Part shown: piece after piece, positions 1 to 7,518 of the stretch
Layout of the letters: each line of letters opens with the position of its first letter
How positions within the stretch are numbered: the stretch's first letter is position 1
DNA from: CAYLNK01 sp964384675
GTDB lineage: Bacteria; Acidobacteriota; Thermoanaerobaculia; UBA5066
Length of the DNA: 16,979 nt
Assembly: GCA_964384675.1 (NCBI GenBank)
Contig: CAYLNK010000123.1
Coordinates: forward strand, 1-16,979
Direction of reading: 5' to 3'
The notes under the pieces: model-generated
The model's input: only the letters and a program-made list of their open reading frames with translations
What the model was told of the DNA's origin: nothing
Databases searched by the model: none
Made by a program: the position numbers and the translations under genes

Positions 1-1
1 A

Positions 2-1693
2 CGTCTCGCCGGAAGGGCCGCCGTGGCCGACTCGTCCCGCGGCGAGATGGTGCTGACTCCCCTCACGTCCGATCCGGGCGTGGCCGGCTCTCCGAGCCTC
101 TCGCCCGACGGCGACACCGTGGCGTACAGCTCCGACAAGACCGGGAACTTCGAGATCTACGTGCGGCGCGCCTCCCGCGGGCGCGAGGTGAACATCACCA
201 ACAGCCCGGGGGACGACGTCCAGCCGGCGTTCTCCCCGGACGGGCAGCTGGTGGCCTTCGTCTCGACCCGTTCCTCGACCCGCGGTCTCACGCGCGTCAA
301 TCCCGATCAGGAGCCGACCGGCGGCGACCTCTGGGTCGCGCCGTCCCTGGGCGGCGAGGCGCGGCTGATCACCAAGGACGCGAACTTCCCCGCCTTCTCC
401 CCCGACGGCAAGTTCCTCTACTTCGTGGGCGGCGAGGAGCGGCGGAACCGGATCCTCCGGGTCCCGCTGCTGGGCGGCGAGCCGGCGCCCGTGATCTCGC
501 AGGCCGACCACCGCGGCGAGTATCGCCGGATCTCGATCTCTCCGGACGGGCAGTGGATCGTCTTCGGCGTCGCCTATCAGGGTGTCTTCGCGGCCCGGAC
601 CACGGGCGGAAAGGTGACGCGCCTGGACGACGGCGCACGGCCGACGTTCGTCGCCTCGCCCGGGAGCGGCCAGGTGAGGGTCCTCTGGTCGCGCCCGGAC
701 CAGAACCTCTGGGAGCAGACGTTCGACACGACGACGGGACGGCTCGTCGAGCCGCGGGATCGGGTCACGGTGGGCCGGGGCTGGGACACGGACGCCTCCG
801 CGGACCCGACCGGCCGGAGGATCGCGTTCTCCTCGATCGACATCGTGGCGCAGATCGTCACCGCGCCGATCGGCCCGGACGGCCGCGCCCGCGGCCTGCG
901 GCAGCTCCTCCCCGGTGCCGCGTACGACATGGACCCGTCCCTCTCTCCGTCGGGCGAGACGCTCGTGTTCGTCTCGGTCGGCCGCTGGCCCGGGCCGCAG
1001 CGCGTCTTCCGCGCGAACCTCTCCATGGGCACGCTCGCCCCGCTCTCCGAGCTGCCCGACATCAACGAGTCGAACCCGCTGATCTCTCCCGACGGCAGTT
1101 GGATCGCGTTCGAGCGGGACCTCGGCGACGGCCGCGGGAGCCTGCTCGTCGTGCCGGCCGAGGGGGGCGAGCCGCGCCTGGTGGCGACGGGCGCCGAGAA
1201 GAGCGTGGCGGTCTGGTTCCCCGACTCGAAGCGGATCCTCTTCCAGTCCCTCGGCACGCCGCGCACGGAGTTCCACGTCGCGTCGATCGACGGCGGCCCC
1301 ACGAGGCCGCTGCTGCAGGAGCCGTACGACACGATGCACCCGACGATCTCGCCGGACGGCAAGTGGCTGGCGTTCGCCGGCAACCGCGACGGCGCGTTCG
1401 ACGTGTTCATCAAGCCGCTCGACGGCGGGCCGGTCGAGAAGCGGGGCGCCACGCCGGGCCGGGACGGGCATCCGTTCTTCTCGAAGGACAGCCGGACGCT
1501 CTACTTCCAGCCGGGCCACCAGAACATCCTCTCGGTTCCGGTGGAGGGGGGCGAGCCGCGCGAGGTGACCTCCGAGCCGACGCTCGACCTCTACCTCGAG
1601 GCCCCCCGCCTCACGCCCGACGGCAAGTCGATCCTCCTCTCGCGCTGCACCTTCCGGTCGAGGATCCTGGTCCTGGAGCGGAAGGGCGCCTGA
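2..1693 (+). CDS. PD40/TolB-like beta-propeller protein, probably 5'-truncated by the window edge
   Basis: The protein is almost entirely PD40-type propeller repeats. About eleven copies of an S-P-D-G-x-x-(I/V/L)-(A/V/L)-F pattern run from about residue 27 to the C-terminus, counting from the GTG at 23. Such repeats form a TolB-like six- to eight-bladed propeller. In related bacteria it is commonly the C-terminal half of membrane Ser/Thr kinases or winged-helix regulators, or a stand-alone periplasmic protein. The reading frame is open to the left edge and the protein seen here has no signal peptide, so an N-terminal domain may lie outside the window. However, the GTG at 23 is preceded at 6 bases by GGAAGG (11-16), so a complete cytoplasmic protein is also possible. 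No catalytic prolyl-oligopeptidase domain follows the propeller. The gene converges on a cytochrome gene 12 bases downstream. The fold is certain; the function is unknown. Confidence 0.8.
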   Translation, partial: RLAGRAAVADSSRGEMVLTPLTSDPGVAGSPSLSPDGDTVAYSSDKTGNFEIYVRRASRGREVNITNSPGDDVQPAFSPDGQLVAFVSTRSSTRGLTRVNPDQEPTGGDLWVAPSLGGEARLITKDANFPAFSPDGKFLYFVGGEERRNRILRVPLLGGEPAPVISQADHRGEYRRISISPDGQWIVFGVAYQGVFAARTTGGKVTRLDDGARPTFVASPGSGQVRVLWSRPDQNLWEQTFDTTTGRLVEPRDRVTVGRGWDTDASADPTGRRIAFSSIDIVAQIVTAPIGPDGRARGLRQLLPGAAYDMDPSLSPSGETLVFVSVGRWPGPQRVFRANLSMGTLAPLSELPDINESNPLISPDGSWIAFERDLGDGRGSLLVVPAEGGEPRLVATGAEKSVAVWFPDSKRILFQSLGTPRTEFHVASIDGGPTRPLLQEPYDTMHPTISPDGKWLAFAGNRDGAFDVFIKPLDGGPVEKRGATPGRDGHPFFSKDSRTLYFQPGHQNILSVPVEGGEPREVTSEPTLDLYLEAPRLTPDGKSILLSRCTFRSRILVLERKGA

Positions 1694-1705
1694 CGGGCCG
1701 GGTCC

Positions 1706-2155
1706 CTACTGGACCTGGAGCGACTCCAGGTGCCGGATCAGGTTGTTGATCCGGAGCTGCACCTCGGGCTGCTGGGACTTGTTCAGGGAGCGGAGCAGGG
1801 GTCCCCACGTCGGCATCTCGGCCGAGCCGTGCGCGGAGATCTCGGTGCCGAACCGGAGCACGGCGTTGGCGCGATCGGTCGGGAACTTCCCCCCGTTCTG
1901 CTTGGCGAGGAGGGTCAGGTCGGGGACCGGCGACTTGAGCGCCGGCGCCGCCGGGCCCTTGCCCTTTCCGTCCAGCCCGTGACAGGCCGCGCAGTAGTTG
2001 ACGTACATGTCGAGGCCCGAAGTCAGCGCCGTCGGCTTGATCTCCGCCTTCTTGATGACCGGCGTCGGACCGGCGGCCGTCTGCTGGCCGGGGGCGGTGG
2101 CGGACGACAGCAGCAGCGCTGCGAGGACCGTCGGGAGACAGCTGCGGGATGCCAT
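1706..2155 (-). CDS. Exported c-type cytochrome (class I, single haem)
   Basis: A 149-residue monohaem cytochrome c, probably an electron carrier in the periplasm. Residues 1-24 form a signal peptide (short basic start, hydrophobic LAALLL stretch). The haem-binding motif C-A-A-C-H is at residues 55-59, in the usual YCAACHG setting followed by DGKGKGP. The likely sixth ligand is Met114 in an E-M-P-T-W-G context, matching the xMPxW/F pattern of this class. I chose the ATG at 2155 because a GGAGGAG ribosome site lies just upstream. The alternative GTG at 2167 would read through that site and add only four residues. There is no neighbouring oxidase or dehydrogenase, so the partner is unknown. The last codons form a perfect 8-bp hairpin with a 3-base loop (1713-1731), which may also serve the converging gene. 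Confidence 0.9.
   Translation of the reverse strand: MASRSCLPTVLAALLLSSATAPGQQTAAGPTPVIKKAEIKPTALTSGLDMYVNYCAACHGLDGKGKGPAAPALKSPVPDLTLLAKQNGGKFPTDRANAVLRFGTEISAHGSAEMPTWGPLLRSLNKSQQPEVQLRINNLIRHLESLQVQ
1713..1731. terminator. Perfect 8-bp hairpin at a convergent junction
   Basis: ACCTGGAG, loop CGA, CTCCAGGT. The hairpin begins 19 bases after the stop of the propeller gene and lies within the last codons of the converging cytochrome gene. It is symmetric, so it would form in either transcript. No T-tract follows on either strand, so intrinsic termination is unproven. It could equally be a 3'-end protecting structure or a chance result of the codons used. Confidence 0.3.
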
Positions 2156-2251
2156 GGGCTCCTCCACTTCGTGACGCGTTCGGATGCTTCGACGCGGTCC
2201 GGAAGGGACGCCGGATCCGGACCCGTCGACCGAATATGAGGTAGCCGGGGG

Positions 2252-2288
2252 GGCGGGCGCACCCCTGCACCTGCACTACCCGCCCGCC
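2252..2288. repeat. 8-bp inverted repeat upstream of the M20-type gene
   Basis: GGCGGGCG (2252-2259) and CGCCCGCC (2281-2288) are perfect reverse complements around a 21-base loop that holds a TGCAC direct repeat. The structure ends 16 bases before the TACACT hexamer at 2305. It lies in the 161-bp divergent gap between the cytochrome and M20-type genes, so it could be an operator. G/C runs of this kind also arise by chance in DNA of this composition. Confidence 0.25.
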
Positions 2289-2304
2289 GGGACCGCCAGG
2301 ACCT

Positions 2305-2310
2305 TACACT
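2305..2310 (+). promoter_or_regulatory. Putative -10 element, leaderless type (M20-type gene)
   Basis: TACACT ends 6 bases before the ATG at 2317. This spacing would put transcription initiation at or next to the start codon. No TTGACA-like -35 box is evident, and only a G-run lies between the hexamer and the ATG. Confidence 0.4.
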
Positions 2311-2316
2311 CGGGGG

Positions 2317-3825
2317 ATGCCGGCACTCTCCCGACGCGATCTCCTGGGCGGCGCCGTGGCGTCCGCCGCCAGCCTCGCCCTTCCGCGAACCTCCCGCGCG
2401 GACGACGCGCTCGCCGCCCTCCACAGGGAGGTCGAGAAGCGTCACCCGGAGGCGGTCCAGCGGCTCCAGGAGTGGATCAGGCAGCCCTCGATCGCTGCGG
2501 AGGGACGCGGGGTGAACGAGGGTTGCGAGCTGATGATGAGGCTCGCCCGCGACGCCGGGTTCCAGAGCGTCACGCGCGTCCCGACCGACGGACAGCCCGG
2601 CGTGTTCGCGACGCTCGACGCCGGCGCGAAGCGCACGGTGGGTCTCTACTTCATGTACGACGTGAAGCAGGTCGACCCGGCGGAGTGGTCGTCGCCCCCG
2701 TGGGACGCGGCGCTCGTCGACAAGCCGGGCCTCGGAAAGGTCGTCATGGGCCGCGGCGCCGTGAACCAGAAGGGGCCGCAGTCCGCCTGCCTGGCGGCGC
2801 TCCACGCCATCCGCGGCGCGGGGCGGAAGCTCCCCGTCAACCTGGTCCTCGTCGCCGAGGGCGAGGAGGAGATCGGATCGCCCCATTTCCACCAGGTCGT
2901 GAGACGGCCGGAGGTGAGCGCCGCGCTCGCCCGTTGCACCGGCGTCTTCATGCCGGCCGCCTCGCAGGACCCGGACGGCTCCGTCACCGTGTCGCTCGGC
3001 GCCAAAGGCGTCGTCGAGCTCGAGCTCGTCGCGAGCGGCCAGAAGTGGGGCCGCGGGCCGGGGAAGGACGTCCACTCGGGGAACCGCGCGCGGCTCGACA
3101 GCCCGTCGTTCCACCTGGTCCAGGCCCTCGCCACCCTGGTGAACGCGGACGGCGACCCCGCGATCGACGGGTTCGCCGACGCCGCGCGCCCGGCCTCGGC
3201 GGCGCAGAAGGCGATGCTCGACGCCGCGGCCGCGCGCCTCGACGAGGCGACGGCCAAGCGGCTCTTCTCGGTGAAGAGGTGGTCTCACGACGCCTCGTGG
3301 CGGGAGTCGCTCGAGCGACTGTGCTTCTCGCCCACCGTCAACATCGAGGGGCTCGTCGCCGGCTACACCGGACCGGGAGGAAAGACGGTCCTCCCCCACA
3401 GGGCCGTCGCCAAGCTCGACCTGCGGCTCGTGCCCGACATGACGTTCGACGGCGCGGTCGGGGCCCTGCGGGCCCACCTCGAAAGGCGCGGATTCGGGGA
3501 CATCGAGGTCAACCCCAGCGGCGGCTACGACCCCACCACCACGAGCGCCGACGCCGCCCTGATCCGCGCCCAGACGGCGCTCTACCGGCGGGCCGGGCTC
3601 GACCCGATCCTCTGGCCCCGGAACGCCGGCTCGTTCCCGGGCTACGTCTTCACCGGAAAGCCGCTCGAGCTGCCGGCCGGGCACTTCGGCCTGGGGCACG
3701 GCGGCGGCGCCCACGCGCCGGACGAGTATTACGTGATCGAGTCGACGAACCCGAAGGTCTCGGGCTACGCGGGGGCGGTGAAGTCTTTCGTCGACTACTT
3801 CCACGAGCTCTCCTTATCCGGGTGA
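2317..3825 (+). CDS. Tat-exported M20-family peptidase-like protein with an altered metal site
   Basis: A 502-residue protein of the M20 metallopeptidase family (dipeptidase/carboxypeptidase G2-like; DapE is a relative). It starts with a twin-arginine signal: S-R-R-D-L-L at residues 5-10, a hydrophobic stretch, then cleavage near residue 28. The M20 framework is clear: YDV near 114-116, GRGA at 145-148, EGEEEIGS at 181-188, the dimer-domain DVHSG at 251-255, and GGAHAPDE at 463-470. Four catalytic-site features are intact: Asp115, Glu184, Glu185 and His466. However, the first metal-ligand His of the HxD motif is Met113, and the bridging Asp of GRGAxD is Asn150. The third ligand (Asp/Glu, normally near 213-216) falls in an M-P-A-A-S-Q stretch with no acidic residue. 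It may be a one-metal enzyme, an enzyme with different chemistry, or a non-catalytic homologue. A TPR lipoprotein gene follows 37 bases downstream and is possibly co-transcribed. Confidence 0.85.
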   Translation: MPALSRRDLLGGAVASAASLALPRTSRADDALAALHREVEKRHPEAVQRLQEWIRQPSIAAEGRGVNEGCELMMRLARDAGFQSVTRVPTDGQPGVFATLDAGAKRTVGLYFMYDVKQVDPAEWSSPPWDAALVDKPGLGKVVMGRGAVNQKGPQSACLAALHAIRGAGRKLPVNLVLVAEGEEEIGSPHFHQVVRRPEVSAALARCTGVFMPAASQDPDGSVTVSLGAKGVVELELVASGQKWGRGPGKDVHSGNRARLDSPSFHLVQALATLVNADGDPAIDGFADAARPASAAQKAMLDAAAARLDEATAKRLFSVKRWSHDASWRESLERLCFSPTVNIEGLVAGYTGPGGKTVLPHRAVAKLDLRLVPDMTFDGAVGALRAHLERRGFGDIEVNPSGGYDPTTTSADAALIRAQTALYRRAGLDPILWPRNAGSFPGYVFTGKPLELPAGHFGLGHGGGAHAPDEYYVIESTNPKVSGYAGAVKSFVDYFHELSLSG

Positions 3826-3862
3826 CGCCCCGGGAGGGAGAATCCGGGCAGGGAGTCGGGAG

Positions 3863-4690
3863 ATGGGCACATTCGCGAGAGCGGCGGCGTCCCTGGGCGC
3901 GTGCGCGACCCTCGCGCTCGTGGGATGCGGCGACATCGGCCCCAAGCTGTTCCTGTCGGCCCGCGATCGCGAGATCCGGAGCGCCACCCGGACCATCGAG
4001 TCCGCCCGCGACGACGCCGCGCGCGCGGAGGGGTACTCGCAACGGGCTCGCGCCCATTCCGAGAAGGCCCGCTACAGCCGCTTCTTCAAGCGGATCTCCG
4101 CCGAGGACTACGCCCGCGTCTTCGGCCTCGCCATCAGCGACCACGACCAGGCCGTCGCCCTAGACCCGGGCAACGCCGAGGTCTACTACGGCCGGGGGTG
4201 GACCTGCTTCGATCGGGCGACGCTGGAAGGGCCCGGCGAAGCCGGGCCATGGCTGGCCCGGGCCGCCGCCGATTTCACGAAGGCCGTCGAGAAGGACCCC
4301 AGGCACGACCTCGCCTGGGACCGCCTCGGCCTCGTCCACCTGCGGAGCGGTGAGACCGACAAGGCCATCGACGCCTTCAAGCGCGAGATGGCCCTGACCT
4401 CCCTCGGCAGGTCGAGGCTGGCGGATGTCCACTGCGATCGGGGGCTCGCCGAGCTGCAGGAGAGGAAGATCGAGGCCGCCGTCGCGGACTTCGAGAAATC
4501 GATCGAGTACGGATCGAACGCCGACGGCTGCTCGTGCGAGCCGTACAACCCCCTGGTCGGACTCTACGAGCGCGAGACCCGGCAGTACGACAAGGCCTGG
4601 GCCGTCGTCGGCCAGGCGGCGAAGCGGGGGAAGGTGATCGCCCCGGAGGTCGTGGAGAGCCTGGTGAAGAGCTCGGGCCGCAGGGGCTGA
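3863..4690 (+). CDS. TPR-repeat lipoprotein
   Basis: A 275-residue protein with a lipoprotein signal peptide: the lipobox L-V-G-C places the lipidated cysteine at residue 22. The remainder is helical. TPR-like units can be read at roughly 83-105, 104-145, 149-180, 187-217 and 230-255, with typical A-x-x-D/N-x-x-x-A-(I/V) and D-P-x-x-A/H patterns. It is probably a membrane-anchored periplasmic scaffold. A C-S-C-E-P-Y-N-P segment near 223-230 interrupts the last repeats and could be a small metal or disulfide site. The ATG at 3863 has an AGGGAG site at good spacing. It lies 37 bases behind the M20-type gene, which fits an operon, and no obvious promoter separates them. The binding partner is unknown. 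Confidence 0.8.
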   Translation: MGTFARAAASLGACATLALVGCGDIGPKLFLSARDREIRSATRTIESARDDAARAEGYSQRARAHSEKARYSRFFKRISAEDYARVFGLAISDHDQAVALDPGNAEVYYGRGWTCFDRATLEGPGEAGPWLARAAADFTKAVEKDPRHDLAWDRLGLVHLRSGETDKAIDAFKREMALTSLGRSRLADVHCDRGLAELQERKIEAAVADFEKSIEYGSNADGCSCEPYNPLVGLYERETRQYDKAWAVVGQAAKRGKVIAPEVVESLVKSSGRRG

Positions 4691-4832
4691 CCGGCCGCCC
4701 ATCCGCCTCTGCCCCGCGGGCGCGGCGACCGGACCCGAGCCCCCCACCGATGCACCTGCACGGTTGTCTTTCCCCCCGTCCGGTGGCACGGTCGACCCCG
4801 GCGGGCCTCTGCCCGCGCCACGAGGAGGAGTC

Positions 4833-6671
4833 ATGGCCGAGTTCCGTTTCGACCGTCGCGACGTGGAGTTCGTCCTTTTCGAGCACCTCCGGATCGGCGA
4901 GCTGTGCGGCCTGGGCCGCTACGCCGACCAGGACGTCGAGAGCTACCAGAGCATCCTGGGCGCCGCCTTCGACCTCGCCAAGGAGCAGCTCTGGCCGATC
5001 AACGCCGAGTCCGACCGGATCGGCGCGAAGTTCGAGGCCGGCAAGGTGACCGTCCCGGAGTGCCAGAAGGCGTTCCACAGGACGTTCGTCGAGAACGGCT
5101 TCGTCGGGATGGCCAACAGCACCGAGTGGGGCGGGATGGGCCTCCCGAACCTCCTCTCGATCGCGTGCGGCGAGATGTTCGTCTCCGGGTGCATGGCGTA
5201 CACCCTGACGCCGATGCTCACCCGCGGCGCGGCGCACATCGTCGAGAGCCACGGGGCGGAGTGGATGAAGAAGCTGTACCTCGAGAAGATGTACGGAGGC
5301 GAGTGGAGCGGCACGATGTGCCTCACCGAGCCGCAGGCCGGCTCGGACCTCGCGGCCGTGAAGACGAAGGCGCGGCGGGACGGCGACGGCTTCCTCCTGG
5401 AAGGGACCAAGATCTTCATCTCCTCGGGCGACCACGACTTCACCAGGCAGATCGTCCATCCGGTGCTCGCCCGCATCGAGGGCGCGCCGGCCGGCATCAA
5501 GGGGATCTCCCTCTTCCTGGTGCCCAAGTACGTGCCCAACTCCGACGGCACCCTGGGCGACTTCAACGACGTGGCGTGCGGCAGCATCGAGCACAAGATG
5601 GGGATCAAGTCGAGCCCCACCTGCACGCTCAACTTCGGCGAGAACGGGAAGTGCCGCGGCTGGCTCATCGGACAGGAGAACAACGGCATCGTCTACATGT
5701 TCCAGATGATGAACGAGGCGCGGCTGGAGGTCGGCCTGCAGGGGCTGGGCCTCGCGGGCGCGGCGTACATGCAGGCCCTCGCGTACACGCAGGAGCGGGT
5801 TCAGGGGATCAGCCTGAAGGGCGCCCCGCGCGAGCCGGGCGCCAAGGCCCAGACCATCATCAGCCACCCCGACGTGCGCCGCATGCTGCTCGGCATGAAG
5901 GCGCAGGTGGAGGGGATCCGGGCCCTGATCTACTCGACCGCGCGCCACATGGACCTCGCCCACTCCCACCCCGACGAGGCGACGCGCCGGCGGTCGGACG
6001 GCCTCGTCCAGCTCCTCACGCCGGTCGCCAAGGCGTACGGCACCGACATGGCGTTCCGGGTCACCGAGGACGCCATGCAGACCCACGGCGGCTACGGCTA
6101 CTGCCAGGAGTACCCGGTGGAGCAGCTCTGCCGCGACGTGAAGATCACGTCGATCTACGAGGGGACGAACGGCATCCAGGCGCTCGACCTGGTGGGACGG
6201 AAGCTCACCCTGGACGGCGGCGCGCTGTTCAAGGAGTACGCCGCGGGGCTGGGTACGTTCGTCGACACCCACCTCGACCACGCCGTGATCGGCCCGTGGG
6301 TGAAGAAGCTCGCCGGCGCCCGGGACCAGCTGGTCCTCTCGACGAAGGCCATCGGCAAGGCCCTCGGAGGGGGCGACCCGCACTACGCCTTCCTGGTGGC
6401 GACGCCGTACCTCCGCCTCTTCGGCGACGTGGCGTGCGCCGCGCTCCTCCTCGAGCAGGCGCTGGTCGCGCTCGAGAAGCTCGGCCCGGGCGACCTGGCC
6501 TCGCACCGGGCGAGGGCAGAGAACGACGCCTCGGCCCGCTTCTACGTCGACAAGCTCTCCACCGCGCAGTTCTTCGTCCACGCGTACCTGCCGCGGGCGG
6601 CCTCGTACGCCGAGACGATCCTGTCCGGGGACCGGAGCGCGCTGGAGATCGGCTTCCCGCAGCTGGTCTGA
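4833..6671 (+). CDS. Acyl-CoA dehydrogenase, long form with C-terminal extension
   Basis: A 612-residue FAD-dependent acyl-CoA dehydrogenase that oxidises an acyl-CoA to the 2-enoyl-CoA, passing electrons to ETF. It has the N-terminal helical extension (1-35), then the N-terminal, beta-barrel and C-terminal dehydrogenase domains (about 40-460). The FAD-binding signature C-L-T-E-P-Q-A-G-S-D is at 163-172 and the nucleotide-contact M-Q-T-H-G-G-Y-G at 415-422. Glu443, in I-Y-E-G-T-N-G-I-Q, is the predicted catalytic base. A helical extension follows (about 470-612), as in the roughly 600-residue branch that includes 3-methylmercaptopropionyl-CoA dehydrogenase (DmdC) and several FadE-type enzymes. 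I cannot assign the substrate. The ATG at 4833 is preceded by GAGGAGGAG; an in-frame start at 4764 would add 23 unrelated residues. No ETF, enoyl-CoA hydratase or ligase gene is nearby. It converges on the AraC-type gene with a 6-base gap. Confidence 0.95.
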   Translation: MAEFRFDRRDVEFVLFEHLRIGELCGLGRYADQDVESYQSILGAAFDLAKEQLWPINAESDRIGAKFEAGKVTVPECQKAFHRTFVENGFVGMANSTEWGGMGLPNLLSIACGEMFVSGCMAYTLTPMLTRGAAHIVESHGAEWMKKLYLEKMYGGEWSGTMCLTEPQAGSDLAAVKTKARRDGDGFLLEGTKIFISSGDHDFTRQIVHPVLARIEGAPAGIKGISLFLVPKYVPNSDGTLGDFNDVACGSIEHKMGIKSSPTCTLNFGENGKCRGWLIGQENNGIVYMFQMMNEARLEVGLQGLGLAGAAYMQALAYTQERVQGISLKGAPREPGAKAQTIISHPDVRRMLLGMKAQVEGIRALIYSTARHMDLAHSHPDEATRRRSDGLVQLLTPVAKAYGTDMAFRVTEDAMQTHGGYGYCQEYPVEQLCRDVKITSIYEGTNGIQALDLVGRKLTLDGGALFKEYAAGLGTFVDTHLDHAVIGPWVKKLAGARDQLVLSTKAIGKALGGGDPHYAFLVATPYLRLFGDVACAALLLEQALVALEKLGPGDLASHRARAENDASARFYVDKLSTAQFFVHAYLPRAASYAETILSGDRSALEIGFPQLV

Positions 6672-6677
6672 CGTCCC

Positions 6678-7466
6678 TCAGCGGCGGGCGTACGCCGCCG
6701 GCGTGCGCCCCACCAGCGAGCGGAAGTCCCGGATGAAGTGCGCCTGGTCGAAGTAGCCGAGGTCGAGCGCGAGGCCCGGCCAGTCGACAACGTCTCCCGC
6801 GTCCACCCGCTCCAGCGCCTCGTGAAGCCGGTACCGGCGGATCACCCACTTGGGGCTCACGCCGACGTATTCGCCGAAGAGACGCTGCAGGGCGCGGGGG
6901 GATCTCCCCGATTCCCGCGCGACGTCCTCGACCCGTCGGACGTCGCGGTCCAGGAGGATGCGCGCGACGATCGCGGCGACCTCCTCGGCGACAGGATCGC
7001 GGGGCGGCAGGCGTTCCCGAAGGAGCCCGGCCGCCGCCTCGGCCATCGACGGCACACCGTGCCGCGACAGCACGCGCTCCTCGAAGGTCGCGCCCCAGAC
7101 GCCGAGAACCTCCTCGATCGGCACGGTGCGACCGGTGAGGCGGGACACCGGAAACGTCACGAACGGTCGAAAGCCGCCCGGGCGGAGCTTGATCCCGAAA
7201 ACGACGCCGCTCCCCTCGAGCCGCCGTACGAAGCGCCCCCCCGGAACCCCGGCCACCGCGGACCGGTCCCGCTCCAGAACGACGTGGACGGACGGGTGAG
7301 GCAGCACCTCGCGCACGACGGGCTCCGGAACGTCCCACGAGACGCTCCAGAGGTGCTCCACGAACGGCGCGAGGTCCGGCGGCGGCGGGAGGCGATGATG
7401 CGAGAAGACCCCATCCGCCGGAGGGGGTCGAAGAACGCCACGGGGCTTTCCAGGATCTGCGTCCAT
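6678..7466 (-). CDS. AraC-family transcriptional regulator with N-terminal DUF6597-like domain
   Basis: A 262-residue regulator. The N-terminal part (about 20-115) resembles DUF6597: a PxLAPFVEHLW start, then H-P-S-V-H-V-V-L and a GIKLRPGGFRPF segment near 91-102. The C-terminal AraC DNA-binding domain (about 165-262) contains two helix-turn-helix units, at about 177-198 (V-E-D-V-A-R-E-S-G-R-S-P-R-A-L-Q-R-L-F) and 229-250 (A-L-D-L-G-Y-F-D-Q-A-H-F-I-R-D-F). It ends in the typical G-R-T-P-A-A-Y. I chose the ATG at 7466. Longer open frame upstream runs antisense into the DUF3224 gene and does not look like protein. No Shine-Dalgarno site is visible, but TAGAAA lies 8 bases upstream. The start is 52 bases from that of the divergent DUF3224 gene, which is the natural candidate target. 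The ligand is unknown. Confidence 0.9.
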   Translation of the reverse strand: MDADPGKPRGVLRPPPADGVFSHHRLPPPPDLAPFVEHLWSVSWDVPEPVVREVLPHPSVHVVLERDRSAVAGVPGGRFVRRLEGSGVVFGIKLRPGGFRPFVTFPVSRLTGRTVPIEEVLGVWGATFEERVLSRHGVPSMAEAAAGLLRERLPPRDPVAEEVAAIVARILLDRDVRRVEDVARESGRSPRALQRLFGEYVGVSPKWVIRRYRLHEALERVDAGDVVDWPGLALDLGYFDQAHFIRDFRSLVGRTPAAYARR

Positions 7467-7474
7467 CGGTCGCG

Positions 7475-7480
7475 TTTCTA
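7475..7480 (-). promoter_or_regulatory. Putative -10 element of the AraC-type gene
   Basis: On the minus strand TAGAAA ends 8 bases before the ATG at 7466. On the plus strand the overlapping bases give TACAAT (7479-7484), a good -10 hexamer for the divergent DUF3224 gene. The 52-base gap may therefore hold two interlocked promoters. No -35 boxes are evident. Confidence 0.3.
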
Positions 7481-7504
7481 CAATACGGGCCGGTTCGCGT
7501 GCGC

Positions 7505-7510
7505 TACCTT
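7505..7510 (+). promoter_or_regulatory. Putative -10 element, leaderless type (DUF3224 gene)
   Basis: TACCTT ends 8 bases before the ATG at 7519. A GAGG at 7511-7514 could also act as a ribosome site, and TACAAT at 7479-7484 is an alternative -10. The evidence does not separate leadered from leaderless initiation here. Confidence 0.25.
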
Positions 7511-7518
7511 GAGGCTGC

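Noticed and set aside
553..1749. Second plus-strand frame of 398 codons inside the propeller gene
   Set aside because: It is an Arg/Pro/Gly-rich frame-shifted shadow; the PD40 repeats are uninterrupted in the other frame.
2023..3804. Long minus-strand open frame (593 codons) opposite the M20-type gene
   Set aside because: It is low-complexity in Arg, Gly and Glu with no family resemblance, and lies fully antisense to a clear gene. Such shadows are expected at this GC content.
4764..4832. Upstream in-frame start for the acyl-CoA dehydrogenase
   Set aside because: It adds 23 Pro/Gly-rich residues unlike the family and would contain the GAGGAGGAG ribosome site of the ATG at 4833.
4377..6581. 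Minus-strand open frame of 734 codons opposite the acyl-CoA dehydrogenase
   Set aside because: The composition is biased (V, R, E, H, L) with no recognisable domain, while the plus strand encodes an unmistakable enzyme with full motifs.
6660..6710. GC palindrome (GGCGTACGCC) near the acyl-CoA dehydrogenase stop as a terminator
   Set aside because: The stem is imperfect beyond 10 bases, has no T-tract, and lies wholly in the AraC gene's last codons.
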